Positions 51,722 through 61,905 of a stretch of 62,064 bases of DNA are shown piece after piece (the first letter of the stretch is position 1; each line of letters starts with the position of its first letter). The notes under the pieces are model-generated. The model had not been told where the DNA came from. It worked only from the letters and a program-made list of their open reading frames with translations, and searched no databases. The position numbers and the translations under genes were made by a program. The stretch comes from Bacteroidota bacterium (GTDB lineage Bacteria; Bacteroidota; Bacteroidia; Chitinophagales; Chitinophagaceae), in the NCBI GenBank assembly GCA_013286835.1, contig JABDEZ010000004.1, positions 1 through 62,064 of the forward strand, in the 5' to 3' direction.

Positions 51722-54700
51722 AGATTATGATAAAGAAGTTATTTTTTCTGGCGTTGATAGGTTTGCACTTTTTCAGTGAATCTTATGGGCAGACGACTGT
51801 CGGAGGTACGCCAACTAATGTAGATAAAAATGTTAGTAACAACTCATTAAATGGCAATAGTTGTAACGCTGATTTGTTTACAGGAACTGTAAATGTGAAT
51901 ATTCCAATTTATGCATACAAAGTGGATGGGCTTGATCTAGGCGTTTCATTAAATTATGCGACTAATGGAATTCAGGTGGACCAATTGGCTTCTAACGTTG
52001 GCTTAGGTTGGAACTTGAATGCTGGCGGATATATTACCAGGAAAGTAAATGGTATAGAAGACGAAATAACACATCCAGGCATTGGGCCATTACTACAAAG
52101 TAATTTAGGTTGGTATTTTACTACCCGTCAAACGTTTGGTTCGTGGAATATTGGGCAAACGTACGGAGGTACCCAGGCTAGTGGAGTAGAGCAAGAGCCT
52201 GATGTATTTTCAGTAAATGTCGGCGGTAAATCTTTTGATTTTATGATTGCATTCACCCCAAGTGACATCACTACAACTGTCATCAGTGATAATAGAAACG
52301 TGCATATAGATGTGTTAATGGATAATAACGTAGTGCCCAGTAAAATAACGGACACGTCTGTGGCTATGAGCAAAACAACAAGTGTGATGTCTTTTAAAAT
52401 TGTTGATGAAGAAGGGAATCAATTTTTCTTTGACCGGGGAGATTATGAATATCAACCTTATGATGATGACACAGACAATTTGCATTATACCTTTTATCCG
52501 GTAGATAAATGGAATATTACCAAAATAATCACGACAAGTGGTGCAGAGGTTGACTATCAATACAATTATTACACTCTTGTTAACTATCCTAATTACAATG
52601 ACGTAGAAATTACTGAACAAAAAAATTATATCTACCCTTTAGATCATAGCACCGATTTACCTGGCGGAATATCAGTTAAGAAAAATGTAGCGAAATCATG
52701 GCAAGGAACATTATCGCAGATAAAAGAAATCGATTATCCAAACGGAACTAAAGTAAATTTTAGTGCGGGAGCTGACCCAACGACTATGAGGAGGGATCTT
52801 GCTTTAACATGGGCTATTGATTCCATTATTATTCAAAGTAAATATGATAACAATTTGTGGCATCATCTCACGTATAGATTAAATCATGCATATTTTACGC
52901 AGGATCCTAATAACCCTGAATTATCTTATGGAACCGCCGATAATATAGATGAGCGTAATTACCGTTTAAAATTAAAAAGTATAGACAAGATAGGGTCTGA
53001 TAACGTAACTACAGAATCATATTATAAATTTAGTTACAACTCTTTGCTCCTTCCTCCTAGGTTGTCAGCTTCGCAAGATTGTTATGGGTATTATAATGGA
53101 GCAACCCCTGTATTATCGGCTAGTTTTACAGGAACAAGCACTCCAACTACTGATATAACATCTTATATGGCATCTGCTGGGTTTAGCAATCTCGCGGTTC
53201 CCTATCATTCATTTCAATATTCAACCTCTTCTGGATTTTTCAGTGCGGGCGTTTATAATATCAGTTATGGCACATCAAGGGCAAGCAATGTGAGTTTTGC
53301 CCAAGCTTGCCTTTTAAATAAAGTAGTCAATTCTCTTGGAGGGGAAACTGATCTTTACTATAAAGCACATGTGCTTACTAATCCCGTTACACAAATAAAT
53401 GGGGTCAGCACTAATTACTTTCTACAGGGTCAGTATGGAACGTTGACCAGCGATATTTCTTTCGATGGGACAGGCTTAAATGCTCCTTCTGACCTGGATT
53501 TTACGAACGTCTCAGATGGGGTATGTATAGATTATATCGTTAATTCAGATGGTATCGATGTAGATAACACAACTACAACACGTTACACCTTCACAAACGG
53601 ATTGCGTTTTTTTGCGGGTGGCTACACTTGGTATCCAACGATGATTGCGGCTCCATATACTACTAATACAAATTATGACTGGCAGGAACGTATTTATACC
53701 AATAGAATTATCTCGCCACAAGATTTCATCAATGGTTCTAATCATGGCTATTCAGATGTGAATGTAATAACATATGGTTACAACACTGAAATAATAAGTA
53801 ATAAGCATACGCATTTTACTAATATTATTGAAGCTCCAAATGAAGTCGATTCCATCGTTATAGACAAACCTGGTCAAACTTATAACAAAAAAATATTCCA
53901 TACCTCCCCGGCCCTTCTTTCAAGGTTAATGTGGTTCGGAGGGTTGGTGCATCATACAAGCCCTGAATTTATATTTTATAAGAATTTGGTAGGGCTACCT
54001 ATCGAAACAGATGATTATGACAAAAATAACAATCTGATGTCCCAAACGGTTAATCGATATAACATAAGTGAGAGTAGTACCCCTTTCAGTTATCCTATTT
54101 ACCGATATTACAATGTAACAAAGGGAGGTGATTATCATGTATATGATTCATATAATCCCTTTGTTGCGTCCGTCCCTTTATTAAAATCTGCTCTTACTAC
54201 TACTTATATTGGTGGGAGTACAAGAGGTTTTTATAAATGGTATTTTTATGACCAATGGGATAATATTTATTTGGAGCAATGGAATGACAGTAAAGGTGAT
54301 AGTTATACAAATTCATATACTAATGAATATATTCCTATTTCACCTGCTCCCAAAAGCATTTTCAGAGTAACTGCATCATATAAGTCAAAGTTAATAAATG
54401 GCTGGTATTACAATGTTAGTGGTCAATCGGCCGGCTGGGGTTACAACCCAGCTAATAATGTCACATCGGCCACGTTAGGTAATTTTAAATTTCTTCAAGC
54501 GGGTATCCTTAAGATCTTAAAAACAGATAATAACACATATACTGATTGGAAGTATTATACCACATTTGACAATCACAATAACGTGTTGGAAACAGCATAC
54601 CAAGGTATGCAAGTGTACAATAGTTCAGTATGGGATAACAGAATAGGTGAGAAAGTAGCGTCTGTGACTAATAGCCGATATACTGATATGGCATATTCAA

Positions 54701-55245
54701 GTTTTGAAGGGCCATTTTTGTCCGGGTTTGATTATAATAAAGGTAATTGGAGTTTTAATTCTGGCAATGTTGTTTATGACCCTGCTAGTAAACCTCCAAC
54801 CGGTAAATACTATTACAATGTTACTAGCGCTATCACCGGCATAAATCCATTAGTTAGTGGCAAACTTTATTATCTCTCTTTCTGGATGCAGGGTACCCCC
54901 TATGTGCAAATAACCGGCCGCTATCCTGCCTCAGTAGCTGTTACAGCTCAAAATACAATAAATGGCTGGACGCTATATACATGTTACATAACAGGTAACG
55001 GCAATCCTATTAGTGTAGGATCAGTAGGAACAGCGAAGTTGGATGAATTGCGCGTGTATCCTGCAAATGCCTCAATGGAAACATTTACCTATGAGCCGTT
55101 ATTTGGTGTAAGCAGTCACTGTGACGATCGTAATAACATCACCTATTTTGAGTATGATGCAATGGGAACTCAAACCGTTACACGCGATATAAATGGGAAT
55201 ATCATAAGCCTTACTAAAGAAACAAAACAATCAACCGATAACTAA
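51718..55245 (+). CDS. Giant YD/RHS-associated secreted protein (first)
   Basis: 1175 residues from the ATG at 51718, which overlaps the previous stop; the longer frame from 51658 is not used. A signal peptide (KKLFFLALIGLHFFSESYG) precedes a SpvB/RHS-like beginning (LFTGTVNVNIPIYAYKVDGLDLGVSLNYATNGIQVDQLASNVGLGWNLNAGGYITRKVNG), then a long beta-rich body with many Tyr/Asn. The last ~60 residues carry YD-like text (YFEYDAMGTQTVTRDINGNIISL). It has no RHS core or toxin tip. It probably forms part of a shell with the next protein. Such pairs are common in Bacteroidota. Confidence 0.75.
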   Translation: MKIMIKKLFFLALIGLHFFSESYGQTTVGGTPTNVDKNVSNNSLNGNSCNADLFTGTVNVNIPIYAYKVDGLDLGVSLNYATNGIQVDQLASNVGLGWNLNAGGYITRKVNGIEDEITHPGIGPLLQSNLGWYFTTRQTFGSWNIGQTYGGTQASGVEQEPDVFSVNVGGKSFDFMIAFTPSDITTTVISDNRNVHIDVLMDNNVVPSKITDTSVAMSKTTSVMSFKIVDEEGNQFFFDRGDYEYQPYDDDTDNLHYTFYPVDKWNITKIITTSGAEVDYQYNYYTLVNYPNYNDVEITEQKNYIYPLDHSTDLPGGISVKKNVAKSWQGTLSQIKEIDYPNGTKVNFSAGADPTTMRRDLALTWAIDSIIIQSKYDNNLWHHLTYRLNHAYFTQDPNNPELSYGTADNIDERNYRLKLKSIDKIGSDNVTTESYYKFSYNSLLLPPRLSASQDCYGYYNGATPVLSASFTGTSTPTTDITSYMASAGFSNLAVPYHSFQYSTSSGFFSAGVYNISYGTSRASNVSFAQACLLNKVVNSLGGETDLYYKAHVLTNPVTQINGVSTNYFLQGQYGTLTSDISFDGTGLNAPSDLDFTNVSDGVCIDYIVNSDGIDVDNTTTTRYTFTNGLRFFAGGYTWYPTMIAAPYTTNTNYDWQERIYTNRIISPQDFINGSNHGYSDVNVITYGYNTEIISNKHTHFTNIIEAPNEVDSIVIDKPGQTYNKKIFHTSPALLSRLMWFGGLVHHTSPEFIFYKNLVGLPIETDDYDKNNNLMSQTVNRYNISESSTPFSYPIYRYYNVTKGGDYHVYDSYNPFVASVPLLKSALTTTYIGGSTRGFYKWYFYDQWDNIYLEQWNDSKGDSYTNSYTNEYIPISPAPKSIFRVTASYKSKLINGWYYNVSGQSAGWGYNPANNVTSATLGNFKFLQAGILKILKTDNNTYTDWKYYTTFDNHNNVLETAYQGMQVYNSSVWDNRIGEKVASVTNSRYTDMAYSSFEGPFLSGFDYNKGNWSFNSGNVVYDPASKPPTGKYYYNVTSAITGINPLVSGKLYYLSFWMQGTPYVQITGRYPASVAVTAQNTINGWTLYTCYITGNGNPISVGSVGTAKLDELRVYPANASMETFTYEPLFGVSSHCDDRNNITYFEYDAMGTQTVTRDINGNIISLTKETKQSTDN

Positions 55246-55266
55246 AATCCTTTTAAACCCAGAGAT

Positions 55267-58200
55267 ATGAAGATCATTTACAGTTTTTTAGCGATTGTGT
55301 TTTGGTTATCGGTAACTAATGCAAAAGGGCAGAATATTCCATCTACATTTATTGCACCACCACCCATAAACAATTATGGACCGCCTAACTCCTACACATA
55401 TTCAGCATCAAATACCTTGAATTTTAAACGTACCTGGCAACCTCTTGTACCAACAACAAATTCTGGCTCCGATATGTTTACGTTACATCCTACTACAATT
55501 AGTTCTCAATATTGTAGTATGGGTACCACTTATACGAATGGCTTTGGCCAAACTATTGAAAGTATAAAAAGAGGGGCCTTGACGAACGGAGGCAAAGATG
55601 TTATATCTTTAAATGACAATAAACCATCGCTTACTCACAATGGTTACTTGCCGTTTTCCACTACGCCAGCCCACCAATTTGATATGGATGGATTTTCTGA
55701 TTCCTATTATTATTATAATTGGTATTATTATAATGAACAGGGAAATTGTGCTAGCCAGACATCCTTTTCAAATGATAATCAGATCCCTACAACAACAAGT
55801 TATGCACCCGGTGTATCATTTTTAGGGCAAAATGTGGGTACTGTTGTTACAACTAAGTTAGCCGATCCAACCGACCCTATGCAAAATATACCTGTGTTTT
55901 CATATACCACCAGTCTTACTCAAAACGGATATTATACTACTCCATTAACAGTGAAGAATACTGTATCTCCGAATGGTGGAAAAATGTATGAATTTTATGA
56001 TTTAGACAATAAGCTCCTTTGCAAAAAAATATATCAGCCTATACCTCAAACTTTGCCTAATAATGTTGTTGTATATATGGATGCTTACCTTACTACTTAT
56101 TATGTTTATGATGATATAGGTAGATTGCGTTTGATCATTCCACCATCAGAAGCAAATGACCCAAACCCTGACAATGCATCGTCATACCATTTCACTTATG
56201 ATGCTAATGGAAATATTGTTAGTAAAAGTGTACCAGGTCAACTAGGGATTCAAACTGTTGTTTATGATTCTTTACAACGCCCGATATTAATGCAGACCCC
56301 ATTGATGGCAAAACAAGGTAAGTCTCGCTTTAAGTTGTATGATGATCAAAATAGAGTAGTTATAGAAGGCTTTTTTTGGGATAATCATTATTTTCCTTTT
56401 ACTGCGCTTCAAGATTGGATACGATATCCCGCTACTGCATCTACCACCGGTTCTTATACTTTGTTTAACTATTTTATCAATGGCATAAGCGGTGCCAATA
56501 TTACATCTATCCCTAATTGTGAGATTGATGTAATAAATTATTATGACCAGCTTCCGTCAAGCGATCCTGCATTTTTAGGTGCAGCCTTCAACAACAGCTT
56601 TTCTTCTGATTACCTGCCCACCATTAACGGTGTAGTTACCCCGGTAGCAAGTGGCATTACCAAAGGATTGTTAGTCGGATCTAAGGTGTTGGTACGTGAT
56701 AGCAGCTTCAGCAATATTGCTAATAAGTGGATAACAAGCACTTATTTTTATGATCAACAGGGGCAGTTGATACAAGCACAAACACTTAACCCGTGGAATA
56801 CTACAGCAAAAGATGTAATGACGTTCCAATATAACTTTACCCATCAAAAAGTGCTGGAAATAGTGAACTACAATGATCATAGCACCAGCAATAAGCCTTC
56901 TACTAAGTTAGTAAAACAATATGCATATGACAAAAACAACGATGGGCGTTTATTGAGTACAACTTTAAGCCCGGATAATACTGGCTTCAGAACATTGAAC
57001 ACATTTACTTATGATGATTTGGGAAGAATACAGTCCAAAACCATGGGGGGAGTGGAAAGCCAGGTGTATGATTATAATATCAGGGGGCAGTTGACGGGTA
57101 TTAATTCAAACTATGCATTGACAGGGAATAATCCTAATGGTAATATTAATTTTGGTTGTAGCCTAAATTACGATCAGGGCTTTTCAATGCCCAGGCTGGA
57201 TGGGAAAATATCTGGTATGATATGGCGAGGCGCAGGAACTTTGACCCCGGAACGTGCGTATGGTTATGAATATGATAATGCAGGAAGACTTACTGCTGGA
57301 GATTATAATGAAATTGACTTCGTAACAGGAGGTGGATATACCGCATGGGCAAATACGCTCAGAGATTATTCCATGACCAATGTTACTTATGACCAGAATG
57401 GTAATATACAAACCATGAAACAAATGGGTACTCCGGGTGGGGCTGCGCCTATGCAAATAGACCAGCTTTCATATACCTATTCTGGTAACCAATTACAAAA
57501 TGTTACTGATGCTGTAACTGCCAACTTCAATTTAGGTGATTTTACAAATGGGCCTGCTTGTGGTAATTGCCACTATGCTTACGACGAAGATGGCAACTTA
57601 TCTTTTGATCCCGGTAAGCAACTGAGCGCTGCCTATAATGAACTAGGGCAGCCTGTAGCCGTGAATTTTGCTAATGGGGCAAATATTAGATATATATATA
57701 CAGGACAAGGAGCCTTGGTACGTAAAATTACCACAGACCAATCTGCAAACCATCACGAATATCGCTATTGGGGACCGTTTGTATATGAAGACGACCAGCT
57801 GCAGTTTGTGCTTCATGAAGAGGGGCGTGCGCGCTACCTGGCCGATACGCTGGCGTTCCGGTTTGATTATTTTGTAAAGGACCACCTGGGCAATGTAAGA
57901 TCGGTAGTAACAGCTGATGAGCGCCCCAAAAATAGCTATCTTGCAACTTATGAATTGATCAGTGCACAGGCTGAAAATCTTATTTTTAATAGTATAGATA
58001 ATGTACGTGCAGATAATCCATTACCGGTTGAGGATAACACAAAAGCAATGTTGCTGAACGGGAGCAGTAATACCATAGGTACATCTATTTTACTCCATAC
58101 AATGGCAGGAGATAAATTTGATGTACAGGCTCAAAGCTATTGGCAACAAGACAATAGCACCGGCGCCCAATATTATGATGATGCAGGCACGCTTGCGAAC

Positions 58201-59658
58201 GCTTTGGTAAGTACGCTTGCAAGTGGTACCCCAGGGCCAAGCTTTAGCGAAAGTATTACAACCACTTTTTCCGGTGCTATAAATAGTAGTTTGGCTGCTA
58301 ACCTGGATGCCTATCAGAGTATTATGAATACTGCTACAACGCCAGGTGTGCCGCGTGCCTACATCAATTATATGGTGTTTGATGAGGGTATGAATTTCAT
58401 ATCGGATCAAAGCGGGGCAGTACAAATAGGTGCTACCGATGGTAGCTGGCAACCAATTGGTACTACCCAGCCCGTGCAGGCAGCGCAAAATGGCTATGTG
58501 CTTATATTTTTAAGTAATGCACAAACACAGGATGTGCATTTTGACAATATGAATGTGACTGTGTACTCTGGTAGGTTGCTGCAAGAACAGGATTATTATC
58601 CGTATGGGTTGCCTATAAACGAAGGACAAAACAGTACGACGTTGACCAACAAATACCTTTACCAGGGCAAAGAGATGAATACCGAACTTGGCTTGAGCTG
58701 GGCAGATTTTAAAGCCAGGCAATATGACCCGCAACTTGGTAAGTTTTGTAGCGCTGACCCTGCCAGCCAATATACCAGTCCATATATAGGAATGGGAGAT
58801 GACCCCGCAAACATTGTGGATCCCACTGGTGCATATGGCGTGAGCTCTAATGGAGGTAACATTAATAGCTATTCAAGTGGAAGCGCAGGTAGCATTCAGA
58901 ATGGGGATGGCAGCGAATATGTAAATCCTATTTCTGCGGATGGTTCCGGATCGAATATTGTTGGCATACAATGGACCAAGGACGGAATGAATACATTTGC
59001 CGGTGAAGTGGTACCTGCTTTTGGTGGCGGATATACAATTGGCAATGTATGGGCTAATAACACAATTGGAACTAAGTATAATACAGCTGGCCAGTTTGGA
59101 ACTTATACTCAGGAAGCCCACTATATGAAAGACGAATTTTCAAGCTTATTTGTAGCAGGGATTGGTAATGCCAGTTCAGTGGTTGTAGATAAATTTCACG
59201 CAATTGACTTGTCGTCTCTTAGGGCAAATTTAGGAGGAACCCACACCACTAAGGTTGGCTCGGAATTTGGAGGCAGTAGTGATCTCGGGGATAAATTTAG
59301 ATTGGCAATATTTAAAGCTAAAACTACGGGTACTGAGAAACGAATCAATATAAATTCTACAACTTTCATAAATCAAAGAAATCAGCAAAGTACTTCAAAT
59401 AATCTTAGTCTAAATTTTGACGTGCTTAAATATAATCTTACAGGTACACAAGGTTTTGAACAGGAAATTAATATTGGACCATTTAATTTTGCCAGCGGAG
59501 CAAATTTAACCGAGGGCTTTACTATAAGTGAAAGTATTAACGGATATGGGGTTGAAGGAAGTGTTAAACCAGGAGGATATATATATGGCGCAGCTGTAAT
59601 TCTAGGGTCATATTTTGGAATTCCGCTTCCAGAACCAGCACCAGTCCTTGCACCTTAA
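55267..59658 (+). CDS. RHS repeat protein with core domain and variable C-terminal tip
   Basis: 1463 residues. Signal peptide (~1-21); an N-terminal region with the TYTNGFGQTIESIKR pattern of DUF6443-type RHS proteins; YD repeats through ~300-860 (VYDDIGRLRL, YDANGNIVSK, TYDDLGRIQSK, YEYDNAGRLTAGDY, YDEDGNLSFDP, YNELGQPVAV); then the RHS core near 1105-1185 (DYYPYGLP, KYLYQGKEMN, ARQYDPQLGKFCSADP, DPANIVDPTGAYG). Everything after ~1190 (about 270 residues) is unlike the rest, beta/Gly/Ser-rich, ending YGAAVILGSYFGIPLPEPAPVL. In RHS proteins that part is the toxin released after cleavage. No known toxin motif is visible. Confidence 0.85.
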   Translation: MKIIYSFLAIVFWLSVTNAKGQNIPSTFIAPPPINNYGPPNSYTYSASNTLNFKRTWQPLVPTTNSGSDMFTLHPTTISSQYCSMGTTYTNGFGQTIESIKRGALTNGGKDVISLNDNKPSLTHNGYLPFSTTPAHQFDMDGFSDSYYYYNWYYYNEQGNCASQTSFSNDNQIPTTTSYAPGVSFLGQNVGTVVTTKLADPTDPMQNIPVFSYTTSLTQNGYYTTPLTVKNTVSPNGGKMYEFYDLDNKLLCKKIYQPIPQTLPNNVVVYMDAYLTTYYVYDDIGRLRLIIPPSEANDPNPDNASSYHFTYDANGNIVSKSVPGQLGIQTVVYDSLQRPILMQTPLMAKQGKSRFKLYDDQNRVVIEGFFWDNHYFPFTALQDWIRYPATASTTGSYTLFNYFINGISGANITSIPNCEIDVINYYDQLPSSDPAFLGAAFNNSFSSDYLPTINGVVTPVASGITKGLLVGSKVLVRDSSFSNIANKWITSTYFYDQQGQLIQAQTLNPWNTTAKDVMTFQYNFTHQKVLEIVNYNDHSTSNKPSTKLVKQYAYDKNNDGRLLSTTLSPDNTGFRTLNTFTYDDLGRIQSKTMGGVESQVYDYNIRGQLTGINSNYALTGNNPNGNINFGCSLNYDQGFSMPRLDGKISGMIWRGAGTLTPERAYGYEYDNAGRLTAGDYNEIDFVTGGGYTAWANTLRDYSMTNVTYDQNGNIQTMKQMGTPGGAAPMQIDQLSYTYSGNQLQNVTDAVTANFNLGDFTNGPACGNCHYAYDEDGNLSFDPGKQLSAAYNELGQPVAVNFANGANIRYIYTGQGALVRKITTDQSANHHEYRYWGPFVYEDDQLQFVLHEEGRARYLADTLAFRFDYFVKDHLGNVRSVVTADERPKNSYLATYELISAQAENLIFNSIDNVRADNPLPVEDNTKAMLLNGSSNTIGTSILLHTMAGDKFDVQAQSYWQQDNSTGAQYYDDAGTLANALVSTLASGTPGPSFSESITTTFSGAINSSLAANLDAYQSIMNTATTPGVPRAYINYMVFDEGMNFISDQSGAVQIGATDGSWQPIGTTQPVQAAQNGYVLIFLSNAQTQDVHFDNMNVTVYSGRLLQEQDYYPYGLPINEGQNSTTLTNKYLYQGKEMNTELGLSWADFKARQYDPQLGKFCSADPASQYTSPYIGMGDDPANIVDPTGAYGVSSNGGNINSYSSGSAGSIQNGDGSEYVNPISADGSGSNIVGIQWTKDGMNTFAGEVVPAFGGGYTIGNVWANNTIGTKYNTAGQFGTYTQEAHYMKDEFSSLFVAGIGNASSVVVDKFHAIDLSSLRANLGGTHTTKVGSEFGGSSDLGDKFRLAIFKAKTTGTEKRININSTTFINQRNQQSTSNNLSLNFDVLKYNLTGTQGFEQEINIGPFNFASGANLTEGFTISESINGYGVEGSVKPGGYIYGAAVILGSYFGIPLPEPAPVLAP

Positions 59659-59668
59659 AAGTTAATTT

Positions 59669-60337
59669 ATGAATAGAAGAGGAATAAGGATATTAATCGT
59701 AGCAGTTGCTTTATGTTTTGTATATCCAATCTATATGTTTATGCGACTTGCATATACAATGTTCGATGCTCATGAGGTGTCAACAATGGTATCTTTGCCA
59801 GAGTATGATAGCTTATTTTCTAAGAGTGCCCATGACAAATTGAAATTGCTTGTCACTACTTTAAGCAGACATCGAGAACCTACGTCCGGTTATATTTTTG
59901 ATAGTACATTTGATATTTTTATCTGCAAAATACCTCTCGCTACCAACCAAAATCTACGATCGATTTTCACATATGAAAACGGCACTTCAAAAGATGTTGG
60001 AATTTATTCCAAATTACCAAGCTATCAATTTGAAATGAAATTAAATGAAAGGCGAGTTTTGGGAATATCTACACTACAATTTAAATACAATGGTGACTTA
60101 ATAAAAAACATTGCTAATACTGATAATTTTCTTTGTTACTACTTAATATTTAAAACGTTTTCTATAAGTTATGATGGTGGATCTTATGATATTTTTGCTA
60201 AAGCTGATCATACTGACATACCAGCTTCAATGGTATTTACTGAAAAGAACCATTTTGTATATATAATGATAATGACAGTTAATAATGGTAAGCAAGAAAT
60301 GCCAACGAATCTTTTGTACGGCATTACCAAACATTAG
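59669..60337 (+). CDS. Membrane-anchored protein, possible immunity protein
   Basis: A 222-residue protein with one N-terminal membrane helix (RILIVAVALCFVYPIYMFM) and an otherwise soluble alpha/beta body (FDSTFDIFICKIPL, RVLGISTLQFKYNG, FCYYLIFKTFSISYDGGSYDIFAK). It starts 10 bp after the RHS gene, the normal place for the gene neutralising the toxin tip. The membrane/periplasmic location would fit a toxin acting in the envelope. No named family is seen. An accessory role is also possible. Confidence 0.55.
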   Translation: MNRRGIRILIVAVALCFVYPIYMFMRLAYTMFDAHEVSTMVSLPEYDSLFSKSAHDKLKLLVTTLSRHREPTSGYIFDSTFDIFICKIPLATNQNLRSIFTYENGTSKDVGIYSKLPSYQFEMKLNERRVLGISTLQFKYNGDLIKNIANTDNFLCYYLIFKTFSISYDGGSYDIFAKADHTDIPASMVFTEKNHFVYIMIMTVNNGKQEMPTNLLYGITKH

Positions 60338-60394
60338 ATTCCTTTCATAGAGGTGTCGTCCCAACAAGCCATTTTGAAATGTTGAAAAAAATAT

Positions 60395-61411
60395 ATGCTA
60401 AACTGTTTTTTTGCTGGATTTAATAAAAGATTAAGCTGTACTCTATATCTTTTCGTTGCTATGGGCCTATTTTATGCTGCTTGTAGCAACAGAAAACCAC
60501 AGATATACGCGGGTAATGAGATTGATAGTAGGGATAAAAGGGAGATAGATTCAATTAAGATAGGTATATACAAAGCATTAGTTAATCATAATACCTCATA
60601 TTTAACTGGTATTACGAATAAGAAGGCTACAGAGCAACAGTTAGCGGCGTATGATACGATCTCGAATACTTTTAATATACATGATAGTTGCAATGTTGAA
60701 AACCTGAGTGACTATTTAATCTATAATCCTAGTAAGCTTGAATATATAGACATACATGATACCCAAAGTAAGTTTAGATACCACTTCGTATCTAATGTAA
60801 GGTATAATTATCTAACTACGTTTGCTATCCCAGATATAAATACCAGAACTAAGTGGCTAGTATCCTGCATTTTTGAAAAACAGGATAGCTTATGGAAAAT
60901 AACTAATGTTTATATGTGTCAATATAGTTATGACAATTTAAATCTCCAGAATTATTTTTTATACATTAAATATTTAGAAAAAAAGAATTCTACCATTGAA
61001 GCAGTTTTAAATGCAGAAATCGCAGTTAAATTATTAGGGCATCGCACTTTTCTTCACATTGAAAATGAAGATGTAGCAAGAGAATATTTTATTGATTTGT
61101 TTAAAAGAGCAAAATTAATTTATCCATTCCCGTTTAAAGTGAATGTTCTAAATGAAACAATTGAAATATATGCCCTTAAAGCTGAACTAGTTAAGGGTAG
61201 CTATTACCCGCTTGTTTTTTATCGATCTAACATCCCATTGCAAGATGCAGAACGTTTAACGATTGAAAACAATGAGTTGAATAAAAAAATTGAAGTACTT
61301 TATCCTGGTATTGACAAAATATCTGATACTATACTTTATAATGCAACCAATGGTAGTGTGAGTAATAGGTATAGAGGAGAAAATCAAGGTTTTGTTAAAA
61401 TGTTAAAATGA
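60395..61411 (+). CDS. Lipoprotein of unknown function, RHS-operon tail
   Basis: A 338-residue protein. The N-terminus (RLSCTLYLFVAMGLFYAAC-SNR) has a lipobox with the Cys at about residue 30, so it is likely to be lipidated. The mature part is alpha/beta with Asp/Asn/Tyr-rich segments and no motif I know. Composition and codon use match the preceding gene. Its stop overlaps the start of a further small gene (ATGA), showing a tightly packed operon. It may be a second immunity or an accessory protein. Confidence 0.6.
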   Translation: MLNCFFAGFNKRLSCTLYLFVAMGLFYAACSNRKPQIYAGNEIDSRDKREIDSIKIGIYKALVNHNTSYLTGITNKKATEQQLAAYDTISNTFNIHDSCNVENLSDYLIYNPSKLEYIDIHDTQSKFRYHFVSNVRYNYLTTFAIPDINTRTKWLVSCIFEKQDSLWKITNVYMCQYSYDNLNLQNYFLYIKYLEKKNSTIEAVLNAEIAVKLLGHRTFLHIENEDVAREYFIDLFKRAKLIYPFPFKVNVLNETIEIYALKAELVKGSYYPLVFYRSNIPLQDAERLTIENNELNKKIEVLYPGIDKISDTILYNATNGSVSNRYRGENQGFVKMLK

Positions 61412-61533
61412 AAAGAATATTCCTGATCATTGGGCTTTTGGTTTTAATAATTTGCTTGTACTTATTTAAGGAAAAAAACAAACCTGCGTTGGGTAGTATA
61501 TGCAATACGAAAAGACACAAAAGAAGTAGTTGA
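61408..61533 (+). pseudogene. Signal/TM-bearing gene truncated by an IS1 fragment
   Basis: Starts at an ATGA overlap with the lipoprotein gene. The first ~22 residues form a membrane segment (KRIFLIIGLLVLIICLYLF); after that the frame runs into IS1-derived DNA and stops at 61533 after 41 residues. Only the N-terminus of a former operon gene remains. Confidence 0.6.
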
Positions 61534-61810
61534 TTTTATTGTAGGGAACAGAACAAACAAGACATTGAAGCAGGTAGCAGATACTTTAATATTATCGTCT
61601 GCAAGCAAGGTATATACTGACAAGCTGCAACAATATAAATACCTGGTACCTTCTGAAATACATTGTACCAAACAATATGGTACTAATCATATAGAGCGTA
61701 AAAACTTGAGTCTTCGTACACATTTAAAACGGCTCGGCAGACGTACTATATGTTTTTCGAAGAGCTCTGCAATGCTATCAGCATGTTTAAAGATATATTT
61801 CTGGGGATAA
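61469..61810 (+). mobile_element. IS1-family transposase C-terminal fragment
   Basis: One open frame from ~61469 to the TAA at 61810 gives about 113 residues matching the IS1 transposase C-terminus: LRWVVYAIRKDTKEVVDFIVG, VYTDKLQQYKYLVP (catalytic D), GTNHIERKNLSLRTHLKRLG, RRTICFSKS..ML.ACLKIYFW. The N-terminal zinc-finger/HTH half and the left end of the element are missing. It is a decayed insertion, not an active IS. Confidence 0.85.
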
Positions 61811-61905
61811 GATTGAGTATGCAACGTTAAAATTAGGTTCCTGAAATACTGAAAGATATTCAGGCAACAGCAAATACGACAGCACACTTATATCCTAAAA
61901 TATTA

